The translations under genes and the position numbers were made by a program. A stretch of DNA of 64,000 nucleotides from Tenebrio molitor (lineage: Eukaryota; Arthropoda; Insecta; Coleoptera; Tenebrionidae), in the NCBI RefSeq assembly GCF_963966145.1, contig NC_091046.1, positions 10,416,001 through 10,480,000 on the forward strand. The letters are read 5' to 3'. Every line of letters starts with the position of its first letter. The first letter of the stretch is position 1. The notes below the pieces were generated by a model that saw only the letters and a program-made list of their open reading frames with translations, searched no databases and was not told where the DNA came from. Below, in pieces: positions 36,901 through 47,004 of this stretch.

Positions 36901-38555
36901 AAAACGGTATTGTGTATACAATGCACTTAAGGAAGTCGGAAGACGATTTCAGTTTTCCTTGTCAATTTTCTAAATGCAAAGTGAAACACTCACTTCTGGA
37001 CGACCACTTATTTAAACCCTCGTTCTGCAGCTGCTTTCTTGGGGAAACTCGATGAACAATTGAATCTCATTAAATTTCTTGAACGACTAAAATCAGGCTT
37101 GCAGCAGACAGTTGCACATTTTTTTTTTTCGCCTACATCATAAAATAGATAAAACACAAATCCACAACTTGCAATTTCCAAAAATAACGGATTAGTAAAA
37201 CCGTGGAATTATCGACACGATTTTACAAGTACTGTCGGAATTTTCTCCTCGCCGACAATTATTCTAAAATGATTTTGCGGGAAAATGTTTGTGTGCATTG
37301 CGTAGGTTTTTGAACAATGCAACTAAAAATAGCAAACTTTACCGAACGAACCTTGTTAAAACTGATTACCAGAAATTTTCCTCCTTTTAGACTCTGAAAT
37401 TACACCTCAAAAAATTAGAGCACCGAATGAGCTTCAACGGTAATCTGTATTATGTACAATGAAACGCCCACTGACTGTTTTTACCATTCATTTTGGATGA
37501 AATATGAATGAAAATTACTTGTTTTTTTTATTCGCGTGAGTCATCTTCAATTTTTAGTTTTACATTCAAAGTTCAAAAACCACAAAGAATCTAAGGACGA
37601 AATTTGCTTTCGCAGATGAACACAGATAAGGAATGTTTCCAAACTGGAAAACAATTGCTTTGTGAAAAACGGTAAAAACTGATAACTAATATCTCTCATT
37701 TCAAGCAGCGTTTTTTTTTCGTAATTATGAGCTTCCTTCGGTTGAAGTGGCTCAACAAATTACCGCAAAAATAACTACAGTTGCGTGATTTGATCAACTA
37801 CAGAGAGACGTCTACGATTCTGAATTATAATAGACCAGCTAATAACACGGATACATAATGTAATTTTAATTACGGTTTTAACAGTCTCGCAAACATTTCT
37901 GAGAAATTATGTTAACGGTTTACAATGTATAATGCTAAATATTATTGTTTTGATATTAAAGCGTAAAGTTACGGCAAACATAATGATTATAATAATTTCC
38001 CGGGGCATTTTTCGTCTCTTTCCTTCGCTGCTGCATTTCTTACACCCCAACGAGCGTTACGCTTACGCAGAACGTGGTTGAAAAGCCGTAGTGACCGGGG
38101 CAGTTGGCCGCCATCGACGGAGCTTCAAATATGATTAGGTGCAGTGTGTTACAAGGGCCGTGGGCCGCTATGACTCGACTTAAAAATACGTTAATGTTTA
38201 GGTTTTTGTGGCTCAGCTGTAGTAGCCATGTTGACACAACTTTTACGTCACTAAAACCAGGGTACCCTGCCACAGGTGGAATTCGTTCTACGACCGTGCA
38301 AATTACCTGGTGAAGAGCTGTAAGGCCGTCAACATTGGCAGTGTTTATGTCAGCACCGTTCTCCAGTAGCCTCAAAACCTCTTCCTTATCACCCGCGGCG
38401 CATGCTGCTAAGAACACACAACCCGACGAAAATTTGATCCTACGCGTGGTTTGCTTCGGATACACTGGTTCGCGATTTGTGTCCGAGTCCTCCCAACGTT
38501 TCAACTGCTCGGCCCTTTTGAAAAGGGCCGAATTCGAACGGGTCTCTAGGGACAT
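12611..38555 (-). CDS. Mbs: Myosin phosphatase targeting subunit (MYPT/PPP1R12)
   Basis: Long-form exons in order: 38307-38555, 32367-32616, 32152-32314, 31954-32098, 31684-31897, 31516-31590, 29682-29873, 29511-29592, 28997-29134, 27669-27770, 27290-27412, 26738-26912, 26376-26528, 23713-23887, 23532-23653, 23234-23305, 18163-18354, 18012-18098, ending with 12611-12697 (stop at 12,611). All junctions are GT-AG and phases close: 931 aa. Seen: PP1-docking RIKF at 39-42, ankyrin repeats to about residue 290 (DGWTPLHAAAHWG), an acidic Ser/Glu linker, Rho-kinase sites RRSTQGV (Thr about 607) and RRSTGV (Thr about 777), then a coiled coil (LEKRERRAMERKLSEMEEEL) and leucine zipper. Known role: brings PP1 to phosphorylated myosin light chain and other actomyosin targets; Rho-kinase phosphorylation inhibits it. 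Introns hold many MITEs. It shares an upstream interval with Pep. The 32,367 donor (GTTCAT) is weak but needed by phase and homology. Confidence 0.95.
13159..13257 (-). CDS. Mbs: Alternative leucine-zipper coding exon of Mbs
   Basis: A 99-nt exon after a TTCTAG acceptor encodes a tail that begins QLQKLKADNERLKADNRSL and ends in a stop. It aligns residue for residue with the distal exon at 12,611-12,697 (QLDIMKIENQKLKDENGALI...). Both start in phase 0, so either can follow 18012-18098. The stop codon TAG abuts GTAAAC, a usable donor, so this exon can be a cassette: inclusion gives this tail with the distal exon as untranslated sequence, and skipping gives the other tail. The long protein would then be 935 aa. 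Vertebrate MYPT1 also varies its zipper by 3' splicing, which changes binding to cGMP-dependent kinase. Confidence 0.8.
   Translation of the reverse strand, partial: QLQKLKADNERLKADNRSLTRVITKLTNSPKK
14310..14432 (+). pseudogene. Decayed mariner-type transposase fragment
   Basis: One frame reads VERSHVITDFWHNKG, then GAHIAPCDLYV, and ends at a stop. This fits the segment of mariner transposases between the second catalytic aspartate (DNARPH region, here degraded to VERSH) and the third (SPDLAPCD). The first Asp of this segment is lost and the frame is short, so it is a non-functional relic. It sits in DNA between the Mbs terminal exons and the next upstream exon. Confidence 0.45.
14572..15001. 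mobile_element. 430-bp terminal-inverted-repeat MITE
   Basis: The left end CACGGGTTATTTCACGAGTG and the right end (complement CAGGGTATTTCGCGAGTAAT) are inverted copies over about 60 bp, including AAAATGCAACCCACAA. Each end abuts TA, which fits a TA target duplication. There is no transposase frame. It shares the TGCAACCCA block with 1,361-2,370. Confidence 0.75.
17191..17834 (+). other. Two overlapping long open frames inside an Mbs intron
   Basis: Frames of 121 codons (17,191-17,556) and 140 codons (17,412-17,834) overlap on the + strand, opposite to Mbs. The products are basic (Lys/Asn-rich, with KKKRKNK near residue 93 of the second) and resemble no family I know. The + strand here is A-rich and T-poor, which lowers the stop frequency, so chance opening is quite possible. 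A small nested or orphan gene cannot be excluded. Confidence 0.15.
18985..23233. other. Large Mbs intron and region upstream of the internal first exon
   Basis: About 4.2 kb between the internal first exon and the exon ending at 23,234. The part just beyond 18,917 should contain the promoter of the short isoform if that isoform is real. No coding exon with matching phase and no clear terminal inverted repeats were found. Confidence 0.4.
24551..25379. mobile_element. MITE with repeat-rich termini
   Basis: The termini TCTGTCACAATAGTGTTAAT and ATTAACACTATTGTGACAGA are perfect inverted copies, followed inward by imperfect GTTAGTG/GTAATGTTA iterations that occur as complements at the other end. 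It is about 829 bp with no transposase. A further inner pair of arms is at 24,829 and 25,308. Confidence 0.75.
24829..25308. mobile_element. Inner inverted-repeat unit
   Basis: The arms TTTCACCCGTAGAGGGATAT/GGAGGGAGCAC (about 24,829-24,861) and GTGCTCCCTCCATATCTACGG/TTTCACC (about 25,283-25,308) are inverted copies. A 62-codon - strand frame at 25,108-25,296 has no recognised similarity. It probably inserted into, or forms the core of, the 24,551-25,379 unit. Confidence 0.55.
25429..25682. mobile_element. 254-bp MITE with perfect 30-bp termini
   Basis: CTGTGGCGGTCGTGAAAAAG...TAGGTAAGTC on the left is matched without mismatch, in inverted orientation, by GACTTACCTA...CGACCGCCACAG on the right. 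The interior is AT-rich and non-coding. Perfect termini suggest a fairly recent insertion. The flanking bases (ATTT on both sides) may be the target duplication. Confidence 0.8.
30285..30573. mobile_element. Palindromic MITE with 8-bp target duplication
   Basis: Nearly the whole element folds back on itself: GGTAATTGTTCACTTTAACT at the left and AGTTAAAGTGAACAATTACC at the right, with arms of about 110 bp or more and only a short unpaired centre. AAGAATTT is repeated directly at 30,277-30,284 and 30,574-30,581. An 8-bp duplication is known for hAT, P and Merlin transposases. The terminal sequence does not decide between them. It is in the Mbs intron between exons 29682-29873 and 31516-31590. 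Confidence 0.85.
34090..34960. repeat. GC-rich direct duplication in Mbs intron 1
   Basis: Two direct copies about 488 bp apart start near 34,090 and 34,565 and share AGATTAGTCTGAATTGAGTT, GGCTCGTCTCAGACCTTCCC (then GGGGCAGAA), TAACGAGTACAC and TCATCATTTAAAAA. They have diverged by many substitutions and small indels. Both are much richer in G+C than the intron. No tRNA-like head or transposase was recognised, so the class (SINE, satellite monomer pair or other) is open. Confidence 0.65.
34961..38306. other. Rest of Mbs intron 1
   Basis: AT-rich intronic DNA between the duplication and the first Mbs exon. No supported exon, RNA gene or clear element found. Confidence 0.5.
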
Positions 38556-39323
38556 GGTTATTTAACACTTTAAGCAACGGCCACCATTACGATCACTTCT
38601 GCTGGGTTCACATACAGACGGATTCTTTTTACGTTTGACAGAGGGTGCGGTTGGCGATAATGGAATTTAACGGCGCCATCTGCCAGCTTGTTGCCAACAT
38701 TAGAAAAATAAACCAAATAGAGACCTTCCCGTTTAAAACAAACACTTTAAAAAACCTCTGCATCTACAATTTCAGTTTCATTGCACTCTTTTCAACTTTT
38801 TTATTGCAAATAGTCTTACGAACAGTGAGAATTAAACAAAAATTACATAGAGATGAACGTATACGGAGATCAAAATCATGTCGTCAAACCATATTACCAT
38901 AGATATAACTACAGAACAAACGCAAATTTTCAATATTTTTCAATAATTACTAAGCAGATACTCGACATCCAGTATTCTGCATTTAAACAATATTTCTCGC
39001 TAGAATTTCTATTGCGTATTATTTTTTTTTATTGTTATTAAAAACAATCTGAAGTGTCGCCATCTACACCTCCTTAACGCAATCATTCTAGCTCTGCAGT
39101 CTGCACCGGAAATAGATTGCCGCCATCTTTAATTTATGTTTTGGCGTCTCTTGCTCTACTCCGCATCCCGTTCCGTTGTCCGATCTCCGATCCGATCGTT
39201 CATTTTGTCGGTGATTCGGTTGTGAACAGCACGTGCAGAGTGATTGAGCAAATAGATTGATTTTCAAGATTCAGTAATACTTGTTGCGTGTTTATAAAAA
39301 ATAAATCATCGAAGCCGAGCCAG
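38556..39323. promoter_or_regulatory. Shared Mbs-Pep upstream interval with Pep noncoding exon
   Basis: Mbs and Pep are divergent. The Mbs start codon is at 38,555, and a noncoding Pep exon ends at a CAG/GTAAGT donor at 39,323. The interval is CpG-enriched around 39,100-39,240 (CCGATCTCCGATCCGATCG), as expected of a broad insect housekeeping promoter. No TATA box is obvious. GCCATCT-type words occur three times (near 38,680, 39,060 and 39,120) and could be shared sites. Exact start sites are not visible. Confidence 0.55.
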
Positions 39324-39535
39324 GTAAGTTCAAAATAAATTATGGCGAAGCTAGAGGCGTAAGTGGTAATTCATGTTTCCGCCATTATTTTGTTGGCGTG
39401 ATGCACTGAAATCAGTTAATACCGTGATTCAGCCCAAGATTTGAGCCGCTAAGCTAACAAAAGACACTTGAAATACTTTTATTGTACATTGAAAGAAGTT
39501 TTATTGAAGTAGATCTTTTTTTCAGTATTGCCAAA

Positions 39536-42500
39536 ATGAGTTACTACAAGCCGAGGTAAGAACTGTTAAAATTGTCCGTGTTTAACAGAAAGGACCTCAC
39601 GTGGTATTGTTTTCGAGAGATACAAAATTGGGAATTGTAAAGAGTTCGTAATTGAATGGCGATTTTTGTTTTCAGTTTTAGCCAAACTGCGGCGATGACA
39701 CGTGGTCGAGGATACTCGCCTCGGGGTTCCTACAGGGGAGGTTCCGGTCGCGGAAGCTCTTGGGGCGGCGGTCGTGGAGGTTACACACCTCGAGGTGGTA
39801 GCAGGGGCTTTGACTCATCATTTTCCAATTCGTTCGATTCAAGATCGAAATACGGCAGCTCAAGTGATCGATACTCTGGATCAAGGGGACACGATGATTT
39901 CCGCAAATCCTACAGAATGGTATATAATATTTGTTTTTGTAAACATAGGAACACAAAGTATATGAATGATAACAAAAAATGAGTAATGCAGATAATGTGC
40001 AATTAGTATGTTCTTATCAGCATAACATGCACCTGGAGTTTTTATAACAGAGTGGCATTAATGTAGGATATATGTAATTTGAGATTAGCAATGAATAATG
40101 ACTTCCACAAATCAAATAAATCTATGTAAATATTAATTAAACATGATAGCAATAACGCTCCAGCAATTTCTTTACATCAAATAAACTTTATTATTAAACC
40201 AAAACTGATGCGTTTTGACAGTAAAGCTCTCTCTGATGAATGTTGTCATAGCACGCGTCAGCTTTAGTTGCAACAATAAAATTTATTTAGTGTAAGAAAA
40301 TTATAATTGAGTTATAGTTGTGAGCAAGTGGTCCATTCCAATTTCATTCATTCATGGCTGAGCTACAATAAATTGTATCTTTTTTAATCATTCTAGGGGC
40401 CGGTTGCACCAACGCCAGTTAAAGTTAACTGTAGGTTAAATGCTTCGTTGCCATGCCTAATTCTTGTATTAGTCTAATTTTTTACACTGGAAAATGACGT
40501 TTTATTTTTAAAATAATAAAAATGCTGTTTATGAAGTATGGACAAAGAGTCTTATTTGTTCATGTTTTATAATAGCGATGATAGTTGTTTCTTTAAAGTG
40601 AAAAGTAATACGTAATCGCAATATACCTTAAGGAGTGTTCTTCATTCAAGGTTATATCATTTAATTTATAATTGCTTCAATATCTTGGTGGTAATCTTTT
40701 GATTATTATCAATAGACACTTCACCATATATTGTTTTAAGAGTACTTGATACGATATTAATGTAATTTCGATAAAAATAATTATTTTTCATTTTTAAATA
40801 CGTAATCGCTAAACTGAATAGAATTCAAGGCTTTTCTTAAATCCAAACTTTAGGTAGTTGTTCGTTTATCGGAAGTTTAATTTTAAGACATTTCCCTAGC
40901 CATGGTAAAAGTGGCTCATGCCATTGTTCAATAATGATAGGTGTAAATATTGTATTGATCGTTATAACGTGATGAAAATAATGAATGAATTTTTTTGATG
41001 CAGGACTCTAGCTATTCATCAGGACGCGACAGTGGTCACAGATCTCCCGACCGCAAGAGACCTAGAAACGAGGTATGAGTCATGATTTTATAGCTGATTA
41101 TTTCACAGGATAATGAAAGGACAAGAATCAAATCATTTTAATAAGAGGGACTGTAAATAAAAGCAGGAGGTATACAATAATTAGAAAAAAATGATCTAGT
41201 TAATTGAGAAATCTAATGATTAGATAGTACGATCTAGTCTGATGATGTGGAGAGTTGTTAATTGCGAGATTTTCTAAAGAAAATTGATTCTTCGATCAAT
41301 AGATTGATTTGAGAGAGGGTATTGATATTGATGTGTCAAATGCAGATGCACTTGTTTGAGTTTAATAATATATTTTCACACAGCCTTAAGGTTGCTTTAA
41401 TATTTGAAGACCCGACGCATTTGATGTCTGGGGATTCCACGACATCAGGCGTTGTGTTACTTAATAAAGTATCTTGTACAGGCCCCTAGTTCACGTCACG
41501 ATAGTTCTTATGGTGGGTATGGGTCGAGTGCAAGTCGATATGATTCAAGCTATTCAGATCGCAGAAGCTTTTCAAGTGACCGACATCCTACACCGTTTTC
41601 ACGAAGAGATGAATTTCGTAGACCGTCTGGTCCTCCAAGAGGAGGATACAGAGGACGTATCAGTTCTAGAGGCTCACGGGGCCTGAAGCTTAGAGATCGT
41701 CCACCACGAAGACGTCTTATTGAAAGTTCATATGCCGTGCGTAAACGTATTATACCTTCACGCACATCAGACTACGCCAGGAGACTTAAAATTTCCAAAA
41801 TGAGGAGGTAAATAACACGTTTTATACAAGAAAAAAATGGTAATTTGAATTTGTCATTCATGTGTAACACTAAAATTGTTTCTATGTAAAAAACATTTTT
41901 TTCTTCTAAGAGACCCAACTCTGTTTGATGAGGCTGATACACATGAGACAGCACTGTGTGGTAAAATAACCCGAGTCCAGAAGACCATTGTTCGTTTTAT
42001 TCATTTTATTTGTGAGTTAACATTTAAACAGGAGAAACGAGGAACCGTTCTAGAAAAAAAAAAGCGCCGACGCATGGAGTAACTCACTTGTGTCGTTTAT
42101 GTCACAGCGATTTTCTTTATTTATTTTATTTGAAATATTCGCTTTGTACACATCTTTAGCAAAAATATCGATTCGATTAACATCAGAAATGCAGTCTAAT
42201 TAGGCATGGAGGGCGTCGTCACAACACCTAGAATCTAATAATCTGATTCCAAAACTGTTTCGTTTCCATTTAAGATCAAAAACCGATCAAACGAGAGAAG
42301 ATCTTGATCAAAAGAAAAGAAACAAAATCGATGCAGTTCAAACTAAAAGACGACATACTATCATACGTGCAATATTTTGGAATACAATACACATGCAGAA
42401 GTAAATTTATTCATGCACCAGGGTTTTTAACACTGACCGTTGTATTTGGGTTAAAATCGTGTAACGCAAACTAACATAAACATACTTTAATTCCATTGTA

Positions 42501-44167
42501 TTTTCTTTAGCGCGATTGCTGCTCGCAAGAAACGAGCCAGCGATAAGGAAGATTCTGACGAAGAGATGGAAGAAGAAGAAGAGGAGGAGAAAGATGAAGA
42601 AGAAGATAAAGACGAAGAAAAGATCGATGAAGAAATTAAGAAAGATAACACAGAAGGAGAGGATGAAGAAAACGCTCCTAAGAAAACACCAACCGAAAAA
42701 GATGACGGTTCAGATAAAGATGATAAAGGTGATAAAGAGGACGAACCGATGATGAGGAAGACGTTTATCAAATTGAATTGTCCGCATTGTGGAATTAAGG
42801 CTGTCACTTTCCGCAAGTACGACTTACATTTACAGGGTAGAACTCACATGATGGCAATGAGGAAGGTTTCAATCAAACAGAAATCTATTCTTGCCCAGAT
42901 GAGGTTAGCTCAGAGAAATGCTCAAAACGAACTGGAGAAGACTAGCGACGATCTGGCACCGAGGACCAATTTCTGTCCCTTGTGCAAACTAAATTACAAA
43001 CAACGTAAAGCAGTCCATCAAAATTCGGAGGCTCACAAAAACATGAAAAAGTTTTTGATGCCCTATTGTAAACTGTGCAGCATTACGTTTAAGAGCCCCA
43101 TGATGTACGAAAGTCACTGTTGTTCAATCGAGCACTTGAAGGTAAGCATCAAGTGAAGCCTTGGAAAAGATTTTGACTGTGTATTTTGAAGCGGAAGCAG
43201 CGTGTCGAAAACGGAGACAATAGTGATGAATTCGACGACGAGACCAACCTCGAAAACTTTACCACAATCGACTCCGTGGGAGTTGACGGTAAGTGACTAA
43301 ATAATTGAACATTGAAAGTTGAACGTCTCTGTGTTACTTGAATAACAATATCGATTTGTATTTGAGCGTCAAAAGAGACGGAAATTAACTTCTTGTCTTT
43401 CCACAAGTTAATGTGACGATCATGTTTTACTTACTATAGACAGGAAACAGTATTTTTTTCTTCTTTGGCACGAGAGAAATTTCTATTTTTAACTTATTTA
43501 GGAGATGCTTCTGAAGAAGACGATAAAAAGGACACCAATAAGGAACCCGTCAACGTGGGTATAGAGCAGATCAGGAAAATCGAGGCGTACTACTGTGATC
43601 TATGTAAAATGTATGTTGGACGTGGCAACGATGAGATGATGCCGTCCATTTTGGCACGACATTGTAAACAGAGGACTCACATGCAACGATACATTCGTTA
43701 TAAGGAGGATAAAGATCTTGAAAAGCGCGCAGAAAAATTGCAAAGAAAGGAAACGGCTGAGAAGGAAGTTAAAGAGAGACAGGTCAAAGAAAACAGCGTT
43801 GATGATTCCGGTGCCAAAAAAGAACCAAATACAGAAAAAGAGGAGAAAGATGATGAAACCACGAACAAAACCTTAGACGACGAGGAAGCCAGAGACGACA
43901 AGTTATGGGCGGATGTGGATAAGGATTTGGACGATATTTTGTTGGCCAAAGAAGGAGCCAAGAGTTCAGACGAAGATGAAGACGTCAATGGTGAACGTTA
44001 CGACAGGTAAAGCCGATTGCCTTTGTGATACGCGCGAACATTGATCATTTATCATATTTAGATTTAAATACAGCGAGAAGAACGGAGACGAAAAGGTCGT
44101 CAAAGAAGGTGAAGAAGAAACTGTTGCAACCGAAGCAAAGACCAGTGAGGACGCAGTAGAAAAATAA
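39536..44167 (+). CDS. Pep: Zinc finger protein on ecdysone puffs (Pep) homologue
   Basis: Coding exons 39536-39555, 39676-39919, 41004-41072, 41482-41807, 42511-43141, 43192-43288, 43502-44006 and 44062-44167 all join in phase with GT-AG borders to give 665 aa. Order of parts: MSYYKPR leader; Arg/Gly/Ser-rich RNA-binding type region (residues about 10-90); a basic segment with YAVRKRIIPSRTSDYARR; a strongly acidic Glu/Asp tract (about 235-300); four C2H2 fingers at about 310 (CPHC), 375 (CPLC), 406 (CKLC) and 494 (CDLC); and a charged C-terminal region. Fly PEP is a nuclear hnRNP-associated protein that collects at ecdysone-induced puffs and binds nucleic acid. The domain order and finger sequences fit it well. 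The 43,192 acceptor could instead be at 43,201, removing three residues. Confidence 0.92.
39920..41003. other. Large Pep intron
   Basis: AT-rich intron. A GC-richer element-like end, GGGGCCGGTTGCACCAACGC, starts at 40,396 and resembles termini of dispersed insect repeats, but the partner end was not found. Confidence 0.4.
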
Positions 44168-44649
44168 CTTGCCCGTTTATTAATAGTATAGTTTTTACCA
44201 GATATAGATTTTACGTTTATGTGAAGATGATGTTGATGCTATTTGCTTTTTTCCGACAATGACACTTTTATTTTGACGACAATCTTGTATAATGAGCATG
44301 TTATAGTCCGTTTCAATGGTTTTATTTGATGTGGGTATTTGCACTATTTATTTCTTTCAGTATGTCAGAAAAACATGTATCGAAAAAAGGAAAATAATAA
44401 TCACTTGAATTAAACTTTAAGTTTATTTTGTTTTTAAGCCAAAAAAAGACTGTGACGTGGTGTGTTTCTGTTAGAAAGGTGAGCAGTGATACTGTGCATG
44501 TCACATAACATTTAATAAAAACATGTAATGATGCTGGTGTATTATTTGTAATATCCACGTGGTCAAAAAAGCGGTTGAGATTTGTACGAGAAGAGGACGC
44601 TGTTAAAAAGGAATACAGTTACAGTAAAGAAAAAACGATTTCTCGCTTG
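44168..44649. other. Pep 3' region
   Basis: Contains the Pep 3' untranslated sequence. The canonical AATAAA at about 44,514-44,519 (ACATTTAATAAAAACATG) is a possible poly(A) signal. No further gene. Confidence 0.45.
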
Positions 44650-44883
44650 TTAGTGCTTATTCACAATGGACATAAGAGATGCCTAAGAATAATTTGTAAA
44701 TTTGGGCAATTGGAAAATAATTTATGTGTTCATTTAACTCGAACATGATTCTCCATGCCTTTTTGTACACAACGATAAAGTTCATTGAGGTCACTTCTCA
44801 TAAGTTACGTAAAAATTAATTGTATATCCACTGCATGTATCATGAATTTCTTATGGCTTATGTCCATTGTGAACAAGCACTTA
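44650..44883. mobile_element. Short MITE downstream of Pep
   Basis: Inverted termini TTAGTGCTTATTCACAATGG(ACATAAG) and (CTTATGTCC)ATTGTGAACAAGCACTTA bound an AT-rich, non-coding 234-bp interval. Confidence 0.7.
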
Positions 44884-44896
44884 CATAATAGTAATT

Positions 44897-44986
44897 ATAC
44901 ACCAAGGTAGAGAAGACATTTTTTTTTAAGCCGAGGTAGTAATAAAGAAGCGAGGCTTAAAATTGTCTTCTCTACCGTCGTGTATA
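44897..44986. repeat. 90-bp hairpin
   Basis: ATACACCAAGGTAGAGAAGA(CA) and its near complement TTGTCTTCTCTACCGTCGTG(TATA) face each other around about 45 bp. The two arms differ at few positions. It is possibly a very short fold-back element. Confidence 0.6.
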
Positions 44987-45147
44987 TAGTCTGTCTACGT
45001 TAACCAATGAAATCAAAGAAAATCTTTCGTTGCTAGGTGACGGCTGTTCATTATTAACCACTGGTTAATAATGAAAAATTATTAACTAGTAGGAGAGAAA
45101 TTCTACTTCTGGGTTCAGTTCGAGAGTCAATAATGACGCCTTCTAAG

Positions 45148-45513
45148 ACTATTAGTAGTGAAAAATAGTATGTTATGAGGAGCAAAAATGGAGTTTTATG
45201 TACTGCGGCTGGTAGATTGGCTGCCGAACGCAGTGAGGCAACAAACCAGCCAAAGCACATAATAGTATATTATGTTATGAGGAGCAAACATGAAGTTTTA
45301 CGTGCTGCGGCTGGTAGATAGGCTGCCAAACACAGTGAGGCAGACAAACCAGCCAAAGCACATAAAACCATTTTTACTCCGAATAACATAATATACTATT
45401 ATGTGCTTTGACTGGTTTGTTGCCTCACTGCGTTCGGCAGCCAATCTACCAGCCGCAGTACATAAAACTCCATTTTTGCTCCTCATAACATACTATTTTT
45501 CACTACTAGTACT
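45148..45513. mobile_element. Fold-back element with a duplicated arm
   Basis: A unit of about 100 bp (TATGTTATGAGGAGCAAAAA...CTGCGGCTGGTAGATTGGCT...CCAGCCAAAGCACATAATAG) occurs at 45,168 and again, diverged, at about 45,272 in the same direction. It appears a third time inverted at 45,393-45,500, where it matches the first copy almost perfectly. The outer arms of about 120 bp make the locus a strong hairpin. Non-coding. Confidence 0.8.
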
Positions 45514-45596
45514 ATTTTTTCTTCAAACCTTCATAAATTATTTAAAACATGTTAAGAAACTATTAGGTAGGAATTTCAAATGATTTAGCCGGTTTA

Positions 45597-45684
45597 CTTT
45601 ACAGCCGCTCATCAGCGGAGATAATAACTTCACGGACGCCCTCAGCGGAGATAACTTCACGGACGCTCCTTAGCGGAGATATAG
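45597..45684. repeat. Degenerate minisatellite next to family C MITE
   Basis: The word AGCGGAGATAACTTCACGGACGC (with small indels) is repeated about three times. The same ATAACTTCACGGACGCT reappears at about 46,388, beyond the two elements inserted here, suggesting the array was split by insertion. Confidence 0.6.
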
Positions 45685-46032
45685 AGCTAAAGTCAAAACG
45701 AAACATGACATCACGTGGTTTGCGCAGAAGACGAATGTAGAGCAGTTGAATCCAGCTTACGTATATGACAGTGGCGGAGTCATAAATTTTCTTTTATTTA
45801 CGCTATAAGAGGGTGTTGGAGGAATGTTATGGAGATGAAGATAGTTTTTATTATTCTATTAGAGGTTTTACAGCAAAAGTAGATGACCTCGGTGTAGAAT
45901 GTCTTTCATCAGGTGAAGAAAATTGAGTTTTGGTTAAGTTTTGCCCCTAAACTGACGACTGTATGATACGCCTCTTCTCAGCGAGCGCGCATCCTAAGCT
46001 CCGCCCTGTCATGTTTCGTTTTGACTTTAGCT
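45685..46032. mobile_element. MITE family C, copy 2
   Basis: The termini AGCTAAAGTCAAAACGAAAC(ATGACA) and (TGTCAT)GTTTCGTTTTGACTTTAGCT are perfect inverted repeats of 26 bp. The interior matches 3,123-3,441. Non-coding, 348 bp, better preserved than the first copy. Confidence 0.85.
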
Positions 46033-46040
46033 TCTACTCA

Positions 46041-46381
46041 ATTTCATATAAATGTGCATCTAAGCAAGCCATGAAAATCTGATTTTCTGTTGGTATTAAA
46101 GCTAAAGCTAGTGACTTTTACTTTCAAAGTTGCTTGCTCTGCGCGAACCCGATTTGACTAATTTTTCTGTTTTTGTCCATTTTAACATCGCTGATTTCAA
46201 AAGCAACGTTACGTCTTTTTACTGATTAAATTAAAGTAATTCTTATTTGTTTTTGTCTTTGTATTTTTACCAAGTAAAGATTTATTGGACATGATCTTCA
46301 TAAATGTGACTTTTGTAATGTAACTAAATTAAAGGTGCTTTTACAAATGCACAGCTCACTTGATGAACATTTATATGAAAT
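46041..46381. mobile_element. Inverted-repeat element
   Basis: ATTTCATATAAATGTGCATC(TAAG) at the left end is mirrored by (CTTG)ATGAACATTTATATGAAAT at the right end. The 341-bp interior is AT-rich and non-coding. It lies directly beside family C copy 2. Confidence 0.55.
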
Positions 46382-46757
46382 CAATTATAATAACTTCACG
46401 GACGCTGGTCAGCTCGTTAGATGCCATGACAATGAAGTGACACTTTAGCATTACCTATCACTGCAGCAGTGCAATGTCATATTTTACGGACTTTTGAAGA
46501 AAAAACTTTGAATGTTCAATATTAGAAAAAAAAAAACACTTTCATTGCAATACAAAAAAAGAAAATTCCCTAACAATAAAGTATATTGAAAATGGATGGA
46601 GTTTATAATTTGTTTCAAAAGCAAAAATCCACCACCTTCTGAAATATGTTGGTAGAAACAAAGAAATCCCTAGAATAAGTTCCATTTTTTTAGTGTTGTA
46701 AATTAACATGTTAATTATGAATGATGTTAATTAACCGGTTAATTATCTTGTTATTTA

Positions 46758-46968
46758 AAGTTGACTCAAGTTGCAAAAAACCACTTGTCATTTGCAACAG
46801 CATTTGTCTCATAGTTTTGAACCAAATAAAGGCACAAAGGGGCCAGAAAATCATAGTTTGGGTTGAATACTTTCCATATTAGTACAGTTTTAAAGTAATT
46901 TAAAATGACTAATGCCATAAAAACGCTGTTGCAAATGCAAAATGCTTTTTTGCAACTTGAGTCAACTT
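46758..46968 (+). mobile_element. MITE family D, copy 2
   Basis: 211 bp with termini AAGTTGACTCAAGTTGCAAA and TTTGCAACTTGAGTCAACTT, each next to TA. No coding capacity. A sibling follows 36 bp downstream in the same orientation. Confidence 0.85.
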
Positions 46969-47004
46969 TATGGTCAAATATGATCCGATTTGACAAAACT
47001 TATA

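Noticed and set aside
42487..42816. Ser-rich - strand frame of 109 codons
   Set aside because: It is the complement of the Pep acidic Glu/Asp tract; Ser runs are the expected antisense of GAA/GAG codons.
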